A stretch of DNA of 64,000 nucleotides, from NCBI RefSeq assembly GCF_014107495.1, contig NZ_CP041969.1:1240001-1304000 (forward strand), given 5' to 3'. Source of the stretch: Cohnella cholangitidis. Its GTDB lineage: Bacteria; Bacillota; Bacilli; Paenibacillales; Paenibacillaceae. A model generated the notes under the pieces. It worked only from the letters and a program-made list of their open reading frames with translations. It made no database searches and had not been told where the DNA came from. The stretch's first letter is position 1; each line of letters opens with the position of its first letter. Shown here one piece after another: positions 1 through 8,471 of this stretch. A program made the position numbers and the translations under genes.

Positions 1-704
1 CTGCCGACGATAACGACCATCGCGTTCGGCGCTTGCGCGATAATCGAAGGCAATGCGCTTAACAGATGATGAACGCCTTTCTGCGGAATAAGCCGGCCCA
101 CGTAGAGTACGATAGGCCTTCCTCCCCATCCGTGCTTGGAACGCCACCTCTCGCTTATTCCCATTCCTTCTAGCGACGATTTGCCGGGAAACCTTGCCGC
201 ATCGACTCCAAGATGGTTCACTTTTATTTTTCCGGCGACTTGGGGGACGCGCGTCTGGATGTAGTTGCGCAGAAACTCGCTATTTACTTGTATATAATCG
301 GCAGCAAGCAAACATCGTTTCCTTTGCAATCGGTTCAAATAAGGGGGATTAATGAAAGTGGTCGAATGTAAATTCAACCAAATCCGACTATGGGGAAAAG
401 ACCGTTTAAGCCTCGGAATCCATAAAGGACGATTCTCGACTTGTATGACTTCCGGCCTGATTTTGGCAAGCCTGCCGGATACGAGCTTGAAATATTTGGC
501 TTTGTTTACGGCGGGAAACCTGATGACGGGTACTCCGTTCAAGCTTCTGTTGGCGGGAATCCGTTTGCCCAGCCGCCCGTAGATCGTTGCGCTGACATGA
601 GGAATTAGCTCGGGGACAACCTTCTCCACTACGCGTTCGACGGAACCTCCCATCGCCGAAGGAATCGGGAAAGCTCCGGGAGTGATGAAAGCGGCTCTTA
701 GCAT
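1..704 (-). CDS. glycosyltransferase family 4, CotSA-like (3' end outside window)
   Basis: Reading the minus strand from 704 gives an open frame to the window edge. It begins MLRAAFITPGAFPIPS, followed by a GGSVERVV glycine-rich loop typical of the N-terminal acceptor domain of GT-B glycosyltransferases. Near the window edge comes YVGRLIPQKGVHHLL, the hallmark linker/donor-domain start of GT4 enzymes. The sequence resembles Bacillus spore-coat glycosyltransferases of the CotSA/YtcC type, so a role in spore-coat or surface glycan synthesis is inferred. A strong TAAGGAG lies 9 nt before the ATG at 704; the ATG at 710 is too close to it. The C-terminal donor-binding half is not in the window. 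Confidence 0.8.
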   Translation of the reverse strand, partial: MLRAAFITPGAFPIPSAMGGSVERVVEKVVPELIPHVSATIYGRLGKRIPANRSLNGVPVIRFPAVNKAKYFKLVSGRLAKIRPEVIQVENRPLWIPRLKRSFPHSRIWLNLHSTTFINPPYLNRLQRKRCLLAADYIQVNSEFLRNYIQTRVPQVAGKIKVNHLGVDAARFPGKSSLEGMGISERWRSKHGWGGRPIVLYVGRLIPQKGVHHLLSALPSIIAQAPNAMVVIVG

Positions 705-869
705 CGTCATATTCTCCTTACCGGCCAATCTCGGCTATCTTGACAACATATTAGGAGGGCCGGCGAATGGACACGGCTTCTACCCCCGAAATGACGACTA
801 TTGCACTTTAGGCACCGATGTGTCACAATTCACGGGAATGTATTTTACGATAAAGGAGTGCTCGGCCGC

Positions 870-1661
870 ATGACTCGTTGGCTGCTGCGCATGATGACGG
901 AACTGTCTTCACGCAAATTCGTGTCCCGCATGACGGGACGTTTCGCTAAATCTTCCTTAAGCCGCAGATGGATTCCCCGCTTTGCGGCCATGTACAAAAT
1001 TCCGGTGGAAGAAGCGGAAAAAAAGCTGGAGGATTATCGTTCCCTGAACGACTTTTTCACGCGGAGACTTAAACCGGGCAAACGGCCGATCGATCAAACG
1101 GCCGGCGCGCTAGTCAGTCCCGTCGACGCTAAGATCACCGGCTGCGGCGTGATCAAGGACGGAATGATCCTGCAAGTCAAAGGCCAAGACTACACGGTGG
1201 AGGAGCTGCTTAACGGCTCGCCGCGCCTGTCCCAATATCTTAACGGTTATTACTGGGTACTCTATTTAAGCCCGACGGACTATCATCGGATCCACTCCCC
1301 TTGCGAGGGCGAGATCGTGGAAACCGAACATATTCCCGGCCGCGTGTATCCCGTTAACGAATTCGGCCTGACATCCATGCGACGCGTCCTTTCCCGCAAC
1401 GAAAGATTGGTCACTTACGTCCGCAACGACATTGGCGAAGTCGCCGTCGTTAAGGTCGGAGCCTTGAACGTGAGCAGCATTAAATTCGTCGAGCCCATGC
1501 CGCATATGCTGGAACGCGGCGACGAGCTCGCTTATTTCGAATTCGGCTCAACGATCGTCCTGCTTACGGAAGACGGAACGCTTAACCCGCGCTCGGATCT
1601 CAAGACCGGAGACAAAGTCCGGATGGGCGAGAAGCTCGGCACTTTAATAACGGATAAATAA
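870..1661 (+). CDS. psd: phosphatidylserine decarboxylase proenzyme
   Basis: Decarboxylates phosphatidylserine to phosphatidylethanolamine at the membrane. The 263-residue product carries the catalytic histidine region YHRIHSP near residue 138 and the self-cleavage motif FGST near residue 225. There the serine becomes the pyruvoyl group of the small alpha subunit. Length fits the short Gram-positive Psd form. The start at 870 is chosen because AAAGGAG lies 11 nt upstream; the frame stays open further upstream but without a ribosome site. An N-terminal stretch of basic and hydrophobic residues suits peripheral membrane binding. The gene stands alone, with a terminator directly after it. No convincing sigma-A promoter was found in the 160 bases upstream. 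Confidence 0.95.
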   Translation: MTRWLLRMMTELSSRKFVSRMTGRFAKSSLSRRWIPRFAAMYKIPVEEAEKKLEDYRSLNDFFTRRLKPGKRPIDQTAGALVSPVDAKITGCGVIKDGMILQVKGQDYTVEELLNGSPRLSQYLNGYYWVLYLSPTDYHRIHSPCEGEIVETEHIPGRVYPVNEFGLTSMRRVLSRNERLVTYVRNDIGEVAVVKVGALNVSSIKFVEPMPHMLERGDELAYFEFGSTIVLLTEDGTLNPRSDLKTGDKVRMGEKLGTLITDK

Positions 1662-1667
1662 ACGACA

Positions 1668-1710
1668 AAGCTCGTCCGACCGGCTCTTAGCCAACGGACG
1701 AGCTTCTTTT
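1668..1710. terminator. bidirectional intrinsic terminator between psd and the AraC gene
   Basis: An 11-bp perfect stem (AAGCTCGTCCG at 1668-1678 with its complement at 1695-1705) is followed by CTTTTATT on the plus strand. It lies between two convergent genes and can end transcription of both. Confidence 0.85.
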
Positions 1711-1715
1711 ATTAA

Positions 1716-2501
1716 TCAACGGATTTCCGATGGGCTTTTGCCCGTATACTGCTTGAATTGCCGGCTAAAGAAGAAAATATCCCGGTACCCCAGCGCGTCC
1801 GCGACTTCCGTCACGTTCATCCCGGCATGCATAAGCAGGTGCTGCGCCCGTTCGATTCTTGTCCGGATCATATAGGTTTGCACGGACATGCCGATCAGTT
1901 CCTTGAATTTGATCGAAAAATATCTCGAGGAAAGTCCCGCCCGTTTCCCTAGATCGTCCACGCGATGCACGATACCGGGATGCTGCTGAATATAATTGGC
2001 CACTTCGCGAATGCTCTCCGTCAGCTGGTTGCTCGCTTTGCGTTCGACCGGTTCCTCCCGGTCGTAGCGAAGCAGGTGGATGATCAGTTGCTTCAGGATC
2101 AATTGGGCTTCTATCTCCGCGGCATATGTGCGGACTAGAAACAATCGTACGTATTTCGCGAGCATATGCTCGAAATCGAACGTGTCCTCCAATTCCCGAT
2201 AGGGCTCGGGAATATGGTCGATCTGCTCCGACACGTCAAAATGGATATAAGTGAGCACAAGCGGCTTCTGCGGGTTGTGGGTGGCGCTTGTATGATCTCC
2301 GGGACGGAACAGGAAGCAACTGCCTTTGCCCAGCGTATACGGCTTGCCGTTAAGGAACAGTTCCCCTTCCCCGCTCCATACGTAGAAAATATCGAAATTC
2401 GCTAGCGGCTTCTCTCGTTTCTGCCACTTCCATCCGGGTTCGCAGGAAATCTTGGCGAACGAAGGAAGCAAGACGAATGACGAGGGTGATAAATCAAGCA
2501 T
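1716..2501 (-). CDS. AraC family transcriptional regulator with cupin sensor
   Basis: A 261-residue one-component regulator. Residues about 20-100 look like an AraC-type cupin (GEGELFLNGKPYTL, FRPGDHTSATH), the usual small-ligand sensing fold. Residues about 165-258 hold the paired helix-turn-helix, with GLSSRYFSIKFKELIG and the ending ADALGYRDIFFFSRQFKQYTGKSPSEIR. The start codon lies inside the end of the upstream MocR gene (8-nt overlap), with GGAGG 8 nt before the ATG. The two regulators are therefore probably co-transcribed and translationally coupled. The target is unknown; regulators of this shape often control carbohydrate genes, but none is adjacent. Confidence 0.88.
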   Translation of the reverse strand: MLDLSPSSFVLLPSFAKISCEPGWKWQKREKPLANFDIFYVWSGEGELFLNGKPYTLGKGSCFLFRPGDHTSATHNPQKPLVLTYIHFDVSEQIDHIPEPYRELEDTFDFEHMLAKYVRLFLVRTYAAEIEAQLILKQLIIHLLRYDREEPVERKASNQLTESIREVANYIQQHPGIVHRVDDLGKRAGLSSRYFSIKFKELIGMSVQTYMIRTRIERAQHLLMHAGMNVTEVADALGYRDIFFFSRQFKQYTGKSPSEIR

Positions 2502-4023
2502 GAACGGTTCCTCCTTGCCCTTGATTGGAGTCGATCAATCCTAACATTCGCGCAGCCTGGCAGATCAGCTCGATGCCTTCCTCGATCCGATTTTCATCCA
2601 GATGCGCAAAACCGAATAATGCCGAATGTCGAATCGGCGCGGACGTATTCCCTTTACCAGTATCATACCTAGCCCCGTCTCTCCAAGTCACGCCTTTTTT
2701 TTCGCATGCCTCCGCCAATCGATCGTATTCTTCCGCCGTTTTTCTCCATTTGGCATACACATGCAGTCCCGCGTCCGACGGGATGACCTCGAACAAATCC
2801 GCTAGTTGCCTCGTCATGTCCGATCGCAACTTGTTTTCCAACTTGCCGAATATTCTGCGTATCCTGCGCATGTGCCGGTCATATCCTCCTTCCGACATCC
2901 AATTGGCTAGCGCCAACTGTTCGACGATACCCGTCGGATGAGGATCGTATAAATTTTTGGCCGCTATGAACGGCTGTACGAGTTCTTTGGGAACGACGGC
3001 ATAGCCAATGCGGACGCCTACGCTCATAGAGCGGGAGAACGTTCCGATATAGACAACCCGGCCTTCCCCGTCCAACGCTTTGAGCGGTTCGATCGGACGG
3101 CCTCCCCAGCGAAAGTCGCTGTCGTAGTCGTCCTCGATGATCCACGCGTTGCTTCGGGAAGCCCATGCGAGCAACGCGCGTCTGCGCTCGTAGCTGAGCA
3201 CCGCTCCGGTCGGAAATTGCCGGGTCGGCGTGACGAATAGAAGCTGCGCGTCCCAGTCGTGCGGGACGATGCCGCTGCCATCGATACTCTCCGCGATGAC
3301 GCTGGCGCCGGTGGCGTGCACCGCCCGTTGAATTCCCGTATAACAGGGATTTTCGATTACCGCCGTTTTTCCCTTTTCCAACAATAGCTGGGTGAGTAAC
3401 GTAATGGCTTGCATCGAACCTGCCGTAATAATGATGTCTTCGGCGTCGCAAGCGATTCCCCGATCCCGCCGCAACCGGCTGGCGATCGCCTGGCGCAGCG
3501 TTAAGCTGCCTTCCGTCGAATGTCCGGTCCCCCGGTCCGAACCGAGTTTCTTCCACTGCAGCGCGACTTCCGCCTTCCATTCCATCTTAGGGAACCAGTC
3601 GCCGATTCCTTCCGGCACGAAAGAGAGCGGCTCTTCGGCAATCGATTCCGACCGTCTGCAAGCCGCAGGATGCGATTCCATTAAACGACGGCCCCATTCC
3701 GTTAACTCCGGAGCTGCCATCGGAAATCTTCCATCGTCGGCTTTTGCGTCCCGTCCCGGCTGCTCCCATCCCGAGACGAACGTCCCTTGCCCGACTCCCG
3801 ACTGCACGAATCCTTCCGCGGTCAGCATTTCATAGGCCAAGCTGACGCTTCCGCGCGACAACTCGTACAATGCGGCAAGCTGCCGGGTAGACGGCAATTT
3901 CTCGCCCGGAGCCAGCCTTCCTTCGGTAATGGCTTCGCGAATGGCCAAGTACAGCGCCAGATGCTTGCTGCCGCACTCCTCAAGCTTAACGGAGTAGGCA
4001 AAAGGACTATTCAAACGATTCAC
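2494..4023 (-). CDS. MocR/PdxR family regulator (GntR HTH fused to aminotransferase fold) with altered PLP site
   Basis: A 509-residue fusion. Residues 10-85 are a GntR winged helix (LPSTRQLAALYELSRGSV), and residues about 130-500 an aminotransferase fold type I domain. Family landmarks are visible (AGSMQAI, ENPCYTG, EDDYDSDFR), but the usual GTFSK motif that carries the PLP Schiff-base lysine reads GTFSR (Arg331). The usual HQFPTG also reads RQFPTG. This copy therefore probably cannot form the internal aldimine that MocR proteins use to sense PLP. It is divergent from a flavin-binding protein gene at 4126, the likely target. The start taken is GTG at 4023; an in-frame TTG at 4014 is an alternative. 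Confidence 0.9.
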   Translation of the reverse strand: MNRLNSPFAYSVKLEECGSKHLALYLAIREAITEGRLAPGEKLPSTRQLAALYELSRGSVSLAYEMLTAEGFVQSGVGQGTFVSGWEQPGRDAKADDGRFPMAAPELTEWGRRLMESHPAACRRSESIAEEPLSFVPEGIGDWFPKMEWKAEVALQWKKLGSDRGTGHSTEGSLTLRQAIASRLRRDRGIACDAEDIIITAGSMQAITLLTQLLLEKGKTAVIENPCYTGIQRAVHATGASVIAESIDGSGIVPHDWDAQLLFVTPTRQFPTGAVLSYERRRALLAWASRSNAWIIEDDYDSDFRWGGRPIEPLKALDGEGRVVYIGTFSRSMSVGVRIGYAVVPKELVQPFIAAKNLYDPHPTGIVEQLALANWMSEGGYDRHMRRIRRIFGKLENKLRSDMTRQLADLFEVIPSDAGLHVYAKWRKTAEEYDRLAEACEKKGVTWRDGARYDTGKGNTSAPIRHSALFGFAHLDENRIEEGIELICQAARMLGLIDSNQGQGGTVHA

Positions 4024-4036
4024 CCCGACTGTAATG

Positions 4037-4044
4037 GACTAGTC
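4037..4044. promoter_or_regulatory. GACTAGTC palindrome at the mocR transcription start, possible operator
   Basis: An 8-bp palindrome sits just downstream of the mocR -10 box, where a bound repressor would block transcription. MocR regulators commonly control themselves and a divergent gene from such shared regions. Assignment to this MocR is inference. Confidence 0.35.
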
Positions 4045-4049
4045 ATTTT

Positions 4050-4078
4050 AATGTAAATTGGATCTTTTCCCTTGTCAA
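4050..4078 (-). promoter_or_regulatory. sigma-A promoter of the mocR-araC operon
   Basis: On the minus strand TTGACA (4073-4078), a 17-nt spacer and TACATT (4050-4055) form a near-consensus promoter about 27 nt before the mocR start. Confidence 0.7.
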
Positions 4079-4125
4079 TAATAGCCTTACACTAAATCTC
4101 AATCTAAGATCGGAGGCGCAAGCAT

Positions 4126-4752
4126 ATGAGAAGAAAAGAGTTTCAAGTATCGGAACCCGAGCTATGCGAACAATTTCTTAAGGAGCTGAACGACGGCGTG
4201 CTCTCGTTTACTGGGGCGGACGGCTGGCCTAAGGCGGTTCCGCTCAATTACGTGTATCATAACGAATCGATTTATTTCCATGGCAGCAAAAAGGGCGAGA
4301 AAATGTCCGGACTAGACCATGATCCGCGGGCGGAATTCGTCGCTTACCAAGCGCATGCGTTCATCCCTTCGTATTTCTCCGATCCGTATTTGGCATGTCC
4401 GGCGACCGTATACTTCCGTTCCGTGCGTATCCGGGGCAGCGTTGCCCAAGTAGAGGATGCCGAGGAAAAAGCCGCCGTGTTGGCCGCTTTGTTGAAGGCG
4501 ATGCAGCCCGAGGGCGGGCACGCCCCGATCGACGCGTCCGATCCGCGCTACCAATCCTCTCTGCGAGGAGTAGCCGTCCTCCGGCTTGATCCGGTCGAGA
4601 TGTCGGGAAAGTTCAAATTCGGCCAAAATTTATCGGATAAAAGCAGGGGACAAGTCATAGAACACTTAACCGAACGCAACCTTCCGGGGGATCCCGATAC
4701 GATAATGCGCATGCGCGGCAGCGCTTTAAAGTGTCCAATCGGCGACTCCTAG
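4126..4752 (+). CDS. pyridoxamine 5'-phosphate oxidase-like (NimA-type) FMN-binding protein
   Basis: A 208-residue protein of the split-barrel flavin superfamily, resembling NimA/PNPOx-like proteins. Near the N-terminus it shows GVLSFTGADGWPKAVPLNYVY, then IYFHGSKKGEKMSGL, the usual FMN-phosphate contact region, and VRIRGSVAQVEDAEEK in the second barrel. The substrate is unknown; relatives bind FMN, haem or pyridoxal derivatives. GGAGG lies 9 nt before the ATG. Divergent orientation to the MocR regulator suggests regulation by it and possibly a link to B6 vitamers, though that MocR lacks its PLP lysine. Confidence 0.85.
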   Translation: MRRKEFQVSEPELCEQFLKELNDGVLSFTGADGWPKAVPLNYVYHNESIYFHGSKKGEKMSGLDHDPRAEFVAYQAHAFIPSYFSDPYLACPATVYFRSVRIRGSVAQVEDAEEKAAVLAALLKAMQPEGGHAPIDASDPRYQSSLRGVAVLRLDPVEMSGKFKFGQNLSDKSRGQVIEHLTERNLPGDPDTIMRMRGSALKCPIGDS

Positions 4753-4792
4753 AATATTCCTTGTCTTTTTTCGGTCAATGCGACCGATTTCA

Positions 4793-4821
4793 ATGACTCT
4801 CCCCCGTCAATAGTGTATAAT
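4793..4821 (+). promoter_or_regulatory. sigma-A promoter of the aminotransferase gene
   Basis: TATAAT at 4816-4821 with ATGACT at 4793-4798 and a 17-nt spacer. The predicted transcript starts near 4828, which rules against the ATG at 4830 as the start codon. Confidence 0.6.
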
Positions 4822-4853
4822 ATCACCTAATGAATATTGGAAGGATGGAAGTC

Positions 4854-6161
4854 ATGAACCCTCTTGCCCAGCAGTTGAACGAAACACTTACCAGAGACAA
4901 TCCGCATGTCGCCGAGATGCTTTCCGGTTTAGGAAAAGCTCTCTACATGCCCAAGCTTGGCATTCTAAGCCAATCTGCTGAAGCGAAGCAAAAGGCGAAC
5001 CTCTATAACGCCACGATCGGGATTGCCACGGAGAACGGTATTCCGATGCACCTTGACGTCATTCAAGAAACGTTGTCCGCTTACGAGCCTAAGGACATTT
5101 ACGAATATGCCCCTCCCGGAGGGAAACCCGAGCTTCGTACGGTATGGCGCGAGAAGATGTTCGTGGAGAATCCGTCCGTCGTGGGTAAAAATATTAGTTT
5201 ACCGGTTGTCACCAACGCTTTGACGCACGGTTTGAGCATCGTCTCCGACCTGTTCGCCGACGTTGGCGATGCCGTTATCGTACCCGAGAAAAACTGGGAA
5301 AACTATGAATTGACGTTCAGCATCCGCCGTGGTGCTGAAATGGTTTACTATCCGCTGTACAACGAGGACAACCGCTTTAACTCCGCAGGCTTGCGCGAGT
5401 CTCTGCTGGCGCAGAAAGAACGAGGCAAAGCGATCGTCCTGCTTAACTTCCCTATCAATCCAACCGGCTATACGCCGGACGCGGAAGAAGGACGCGAGAT
5501 CGTCACGGCTATCCGCGATGCTGCCGAAGCCGGCATCAATGTGGTAGCGGTGACGGATGACGCTTACTTCGGCTTATTTTTCGAAGACTCCTTGCAGGAA
5601 TCGCTCTTCGGCCAGCTTAACGGCTTGCACGAGCGCGTGCTCGCGGTCAAAGTGGACGGAGCGACGAAAGAAGAGTACGTATGGGGCTTCCGCGTCGGAT
5701 TTATCACTTACGGCGGATTGACGGATGCAAGCTTGGCGGCATTGGAGCACAAGACGATCGGATGCATCCGCGCTACGATCTCCAGCGGGCCTCACCCCTC
5801 GCAGACGTTTATCCTTCGCGCGCTGAAGTCGGATAAGTTCAAAGCCCAGAAGGAAGAGAAGTTCAACATCATGAAGGGCCGCGCCAACAAAGTGAAGCAA
5901 TTGCTCGACAGCGGCAAATACGGTAACGAGGAATTTACTTATTATCCGTTTAACTCCGGCTACTTCATGTGTCTTAAGCTGTTCAACGTAGATGCCGAAG
6001 CCGTTCGCCAGCGTTTGCTGAACGCATACGGCGTCGGAACGATCGCGCTCGGCACGACCGACCTGCGTGTCGCCTTCTCTTGCATCGAGGAAGTAAACCT
6101 CGAAGACCTGTTCGACCGGATCTATCAAGCCGTTCTTGATGTTAAAGGCGGCAAAGCATAA
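4854..6161 (+). CDS. class I/II PLP-dependent aminotransferase
   Basis: A 435-residue fold-type I aminotransferase. Visible landmarks are YEYAPPGGKPELR (substrate/PLP loop), NFPINPTGYTP (the NPTG motif), VTDDAYFG (Asp contacting the PLP ring nitrogen) and VDGATKEEYVWGFRVGF, which supplies the Schiff-base lysine and a phosphate-binding arginine. The amino-acid substrate cannot be read from the sequence. The start at 4854 has AAGGA 8 nt upstream; an earlier ATG at 4830 has no ribosome site and falls at the predicted transcript start. The gene is monocistronic between its own promoter and a strong terminator. Confidence 0.9.
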   Translation: MNPLAQQLNETLTRDNPHVAEMLSGLGKALYMPKLGILSQSAEAKQKANLYNATIGIATENGIPMHLDVIQETLSAYEPKDIYEYAPPGGKPELRTVWREKMFVENPSVVGKNISLPVVTNALTHGLSIVSDLFADVGDAVIVPEKNWENYELTFSIRRGAEMVYYPLYNEDNRFNSAGLRESLLAQKERGKAIVLLNFPINPTGYTPDAEEGREIVTAIRDAAEAGINVVAVTDDAYFGLFFEDSLQESLFGQLNGLHERVLAVKVDGATKEEYVWGFRVGFITYGGLTDASLAALEHKTIGCIRATISSGPHPSQTFILRALKSDKFKAQKEEKFNIMKGRANKVKQLLDSGKYGNEEFTYYPFNSGYFMCLKLFNVDAEAVRQRLLNAYGVGTIALGTTDLRVAFSCIEEVNLEDLFDRIYQAVLDVKGGKA

Positions 6162-6173
6162 ACGGAATCTCAA

Positions 6174-6217
6174 AAAGGCTGGCAGAGAGAATGAACTCCT
6201 CTCTGCCAGCCTTTCTT
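6174..6217. terminator. strong intrinsic terminator after the aminotransferase
   Basis: A 16-bp perfect stem (6174-6189 with 6199-6214, beginning AAAGGCTGGCAGAGAG) and a 9-nt loop, followed by CTT. It lies between convergent genes and has A/T tracts on both sides. Confidence 0.9.
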
Positions 6218-6278
6218 CGTGGAGACTCCCGCGCTTTATCGCCGCGAAGTTCGGTTTCACCGAACTGCTCAGCGCTTC

Positions 6279-7616
6279 CTACATCTCGTCCTCGTCGACG
6301 AACTTGGCGATTTTCCGGGGAATCCACCATCCGCACCACAATAGTCCGGCCGCGAGCAATGGCAGCCAAGTTTCCAGATGGATCGCCTCCGCCAAACCTC
6401 CGCCGGCGGCATCCGCGCTTGCGCCTTCCCCAATACCCGCAGCACCCCATCCGAACGTCAGCATCCCTATCAATCCGAGCAGCAACGCGACACCTAGCCC
6501 CGCAGTCCGTGCGACGGCCGCTGCCCCCGCCAGCCGATTTTCCGCCGCGATCGGCACGGTCGCCGCGGTCTCGACGAACCTTACCCTTCGCAACTCGCTT
6601 AATTGCAATCCGCTGACTAGAATGGCGATTCCGTATATTACCGCATCGGCCAAACTATTTCCGGTCACGATCAGCACGATGCCTGCCAATATGACCCAAC
6701 GCCATAACGCTCCGAACGTCTCCCCGCGCAAGAATACTTTGGCATACAGGTAATGCCAAGCCCGGCTATGCTGCCACGGCAAGAAGTCCGCTGCCCAGGC
6801 AATCCACTTCCGGCGCGCAGGCTTGGCCGTTTCCGAGGGCACGTCCACGAACCAGCCGAGGAAAGCCATCCAACGACGGCGTACCGCGGCCTCTTCGTCG
6901 ATGAGCCTCTCCCAAGGGAGGGCATGCCGCGCGGGAATTCGCCAAAGCAATGCGACGATCGCCATGCACGACAGCATAAGAGGAATCGCCAGCGCTAAAG
7001 TCTTTAGCAATAACGCCGCGACGGTAAGAAACGTCAGCGACCACCTGACGAGCTTCAATCCAAGCCTCCACGAGCGGGCGGCCGGTTGGCGTTCTCTCCA
7101 TCCGCCGTATACGTTACAGCCGGCGATAAGCGCGAATAGCGCTCCCAACGCGCCTAATGGATGAGTATCCGCTAGATATGCCGTATCCGGCGAGCGAGAA
7201 TATATAGGCCAAAATAATAGAAACAACGCCAGCGTTCGCAGAACGGCCGTTACGATCGCGTTCCGCAAGGCCGGGTTAATATAGAAGCTTAGCAAACGGC
7301 TCTCCATCGGCAACAGAAATACGGAATCGGCAGGCCGAAAATAGGAGCGAAGAGGAGCTCGAACCGAAGCCAGAGAAATAATCGCGACTCCGACGATCTC
7401 GACGGGCCATCCCTCGGGAACCGCTTTAATGAAGCCCACGTACCAAATCAATGCGGTGAAGAAGATCGCGGAAGCGAATAAACCGAAGCCGCTTTGGAAC
7501 ACGTAACGAAAATGCGGAACGATCTCTTGGCGGAAAGCTGCGGCGCGGCTTCGGCGAAGAGACCGCATAAAGCCGATTTGCTCTTCTTGACTCGTCTCAC
7601 GCACGCGGTTGTCCAC
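6279..7616 (-). CDS. ecsB: EcsB-family ABC transporter permease
   Basis: A 445-residue, very hydrophobic protein with about eight to ten predicted membrane segments, in the place and style of EcsB, the membrane partner of EcsA. It contains the family-like segment RSYFRPADSVFLLPMESRL after the first membrane segments. In Bacillus, EcsAB affects secretion, sporulation, competence and intramembrane proteolysis of anti-sigma factors; the transported substrate is not established. Its GTG start lies 20 nt inside the end of ecsA, so the two are coupled. The ribosome site for GTG is weak; an in-frame ATG at 7568 is an alternative. Confidence 0.85.
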   Translation of the reverse strand: MDNRVRETSQEEQIGFMRSLRRSRAAAFRQEIVPHFRYVFQSGFGLFASAIFFTALIWYVGFIKAVPEGWPVEIVGVAIISLASVRAPLRSYFRPADSVFLLPMESRLLSFYINPALRNAIVTAVLRTLALFLLFWPIYSRSPDTAYLADTHPLGALGALFALIAGCNVYGGWRERQPAARSWRLGLKLVRWSLTFLTVAALLLKTLALAIPLMLSCMAIVALLWRIPARHALPWERLIDEEAAVRRRWMAFLGWFVDVPSETAKPARRKWIAWAADFLPWQHSRAWHYLYAKVFLRGETFGALWRWVILAGIVLIVTGNSLADAVIYGIAILVSGLQLSELRRVRFVETAATVPIAAENRLAGAAAVARTAGLGVALLLGLIGMLTFGWGAAGIGEGASADAAGGGLAEAIHLETWLPLLAAGLLWCGWWIPRKIAKFVDEDEM

Positions 7617-8385
7617 CTTCCGCCGCCAGAACTAACGATTCGAACGCATCGTCCATCGTCGAATCGGGATCGGTGCAGCCCGCTTGCGCCTTCACTTCCC
7701 GAGGCGTTCCTTCCGCTATGATTCGCCCTCTGTGCAACACCACGAGCCGATTCGCCTTGCGTTCCAGCGCCGGCAATATATGAGAGCTCAACAAGATCGC
7801 GCATCCCTCCGCGCGAACCTCGTCGAGAGCCGCCAATAGCCCTCGAATCGCCAACGGATCCAATCCAAGGAACGGCTCGTCGATAATGAGCAACGGGGGC
7901 TTGACTAGCAGCGCGTTCATCAGCATAACCTTCTGCTTCATCCCTTTGGATAACGTATCCGGCAAAGCATTCAACGCTTCCGTCATCCGGAACGTGACCG
8001 CCAGTTCCTCCATCCTGGATGTCGCCTTCGACTGCTCCATGCGATAGGCCATAGCCATCCATTGCAGATGCTCTTTCACCGTCAAGTTCGGGAACAAAGA
8101 CGGCTGTTCGGGAACGTAAGCCGTTGATGAACGATAGAGGTCGCGATTTTCCTCGAGCGTCGCTCCCGCAACCCTAACTTCGCCGCTATGAGGCACCATA
8201 AGCCCTAGAATATGTTTAATCGTCGTGCTTTTCCCCGCGCCGTTTAAGCCGATCAAGCCGACCATCTCACCCGGATTGACGGTGATCGACACCTTGTGCA
8301 GCACGGGTCTTCGTTGGCTATAACCGCCCGTTAGCTCTATCATTTTCAGCGCGGGCACCGCACTGCTGCTTAGCTCTAAAGCCAC
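7597..8385 (-). CDS. ecsA: EcsA-type ABC transporter ATP-binding protein
   Basis: A 262-residue ABC ATPase. Walker A is GLNGAGKST, the Q-loop region reads YVPEQPSLF, the signature is LSKGMKQKV, Walker B is LLIIDEPFLGLD, and the H-loop is SSHIL. It drives the neighbouring permease EcsB. The GTG at 8385 is chosen as start because GGAGG lies 9 nt upstream; an open frame continues further back without a ribosome site. The coding region overlaps ecsB by 20 nt. Confidence 0.92.
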   Translation of the reverse strand: MALELSSSAVPALKMIELTGGYSQRRPVLHKVSITVNPGEMVGLIGLNGAGKSTTIKHILGLMVPHSGEVRVAGATLEENRDLYRSSTAYVPEQPSLFPNLTVKEHLQWMAMAYRMEQSKATSRMEELAVTFRMTEALNALPDTLSKGMKQKVMLMNALLVKPPLLIIDEPFLGLDPLAIRGLLAALDEVRAEGCAILLSSHILPALERKANRLVVLHRGRIIAEGTPREVKAQAGCTDPDSTMDDAFESLVLAAEGGQPRA

Positions 8386-8422
8386 TTCGAATCCCCTCCA
8401 TAACGCCCCAGCTTTTCCCTCT

Positions 8423-8451
8423 ATTATACCGGGCGAGGGTGCTGCGCACAA
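8423..8451 (-). promoter_or_regulatory. sigma-A promoter of ecsAB
   Basis: Minus-strand TATAAT (8423-8428) with TTGTGC (8446-8451) and a 17-nt spacer, about 40 nt before the ecsA start. It separates ecsAB from the ger operon upstream. Confidence 0.6.
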
Positions 8452-8471
8452 AGAGAAGCGCCATAACGCGA

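Noticed and set aside
2879..3580. A 233-residue open frame in another frame of the MocR gene
   Set aside because: Arg-rich out-of-frame product lying wholly inside a gene with clear domain motifs.
4830..4853. Earlier ATG for the aminotransferase
   Set aside because: It falls at the predicted transcript start and lacks a ribosome site, whereas AAGGA precedes the ATG at 4854.
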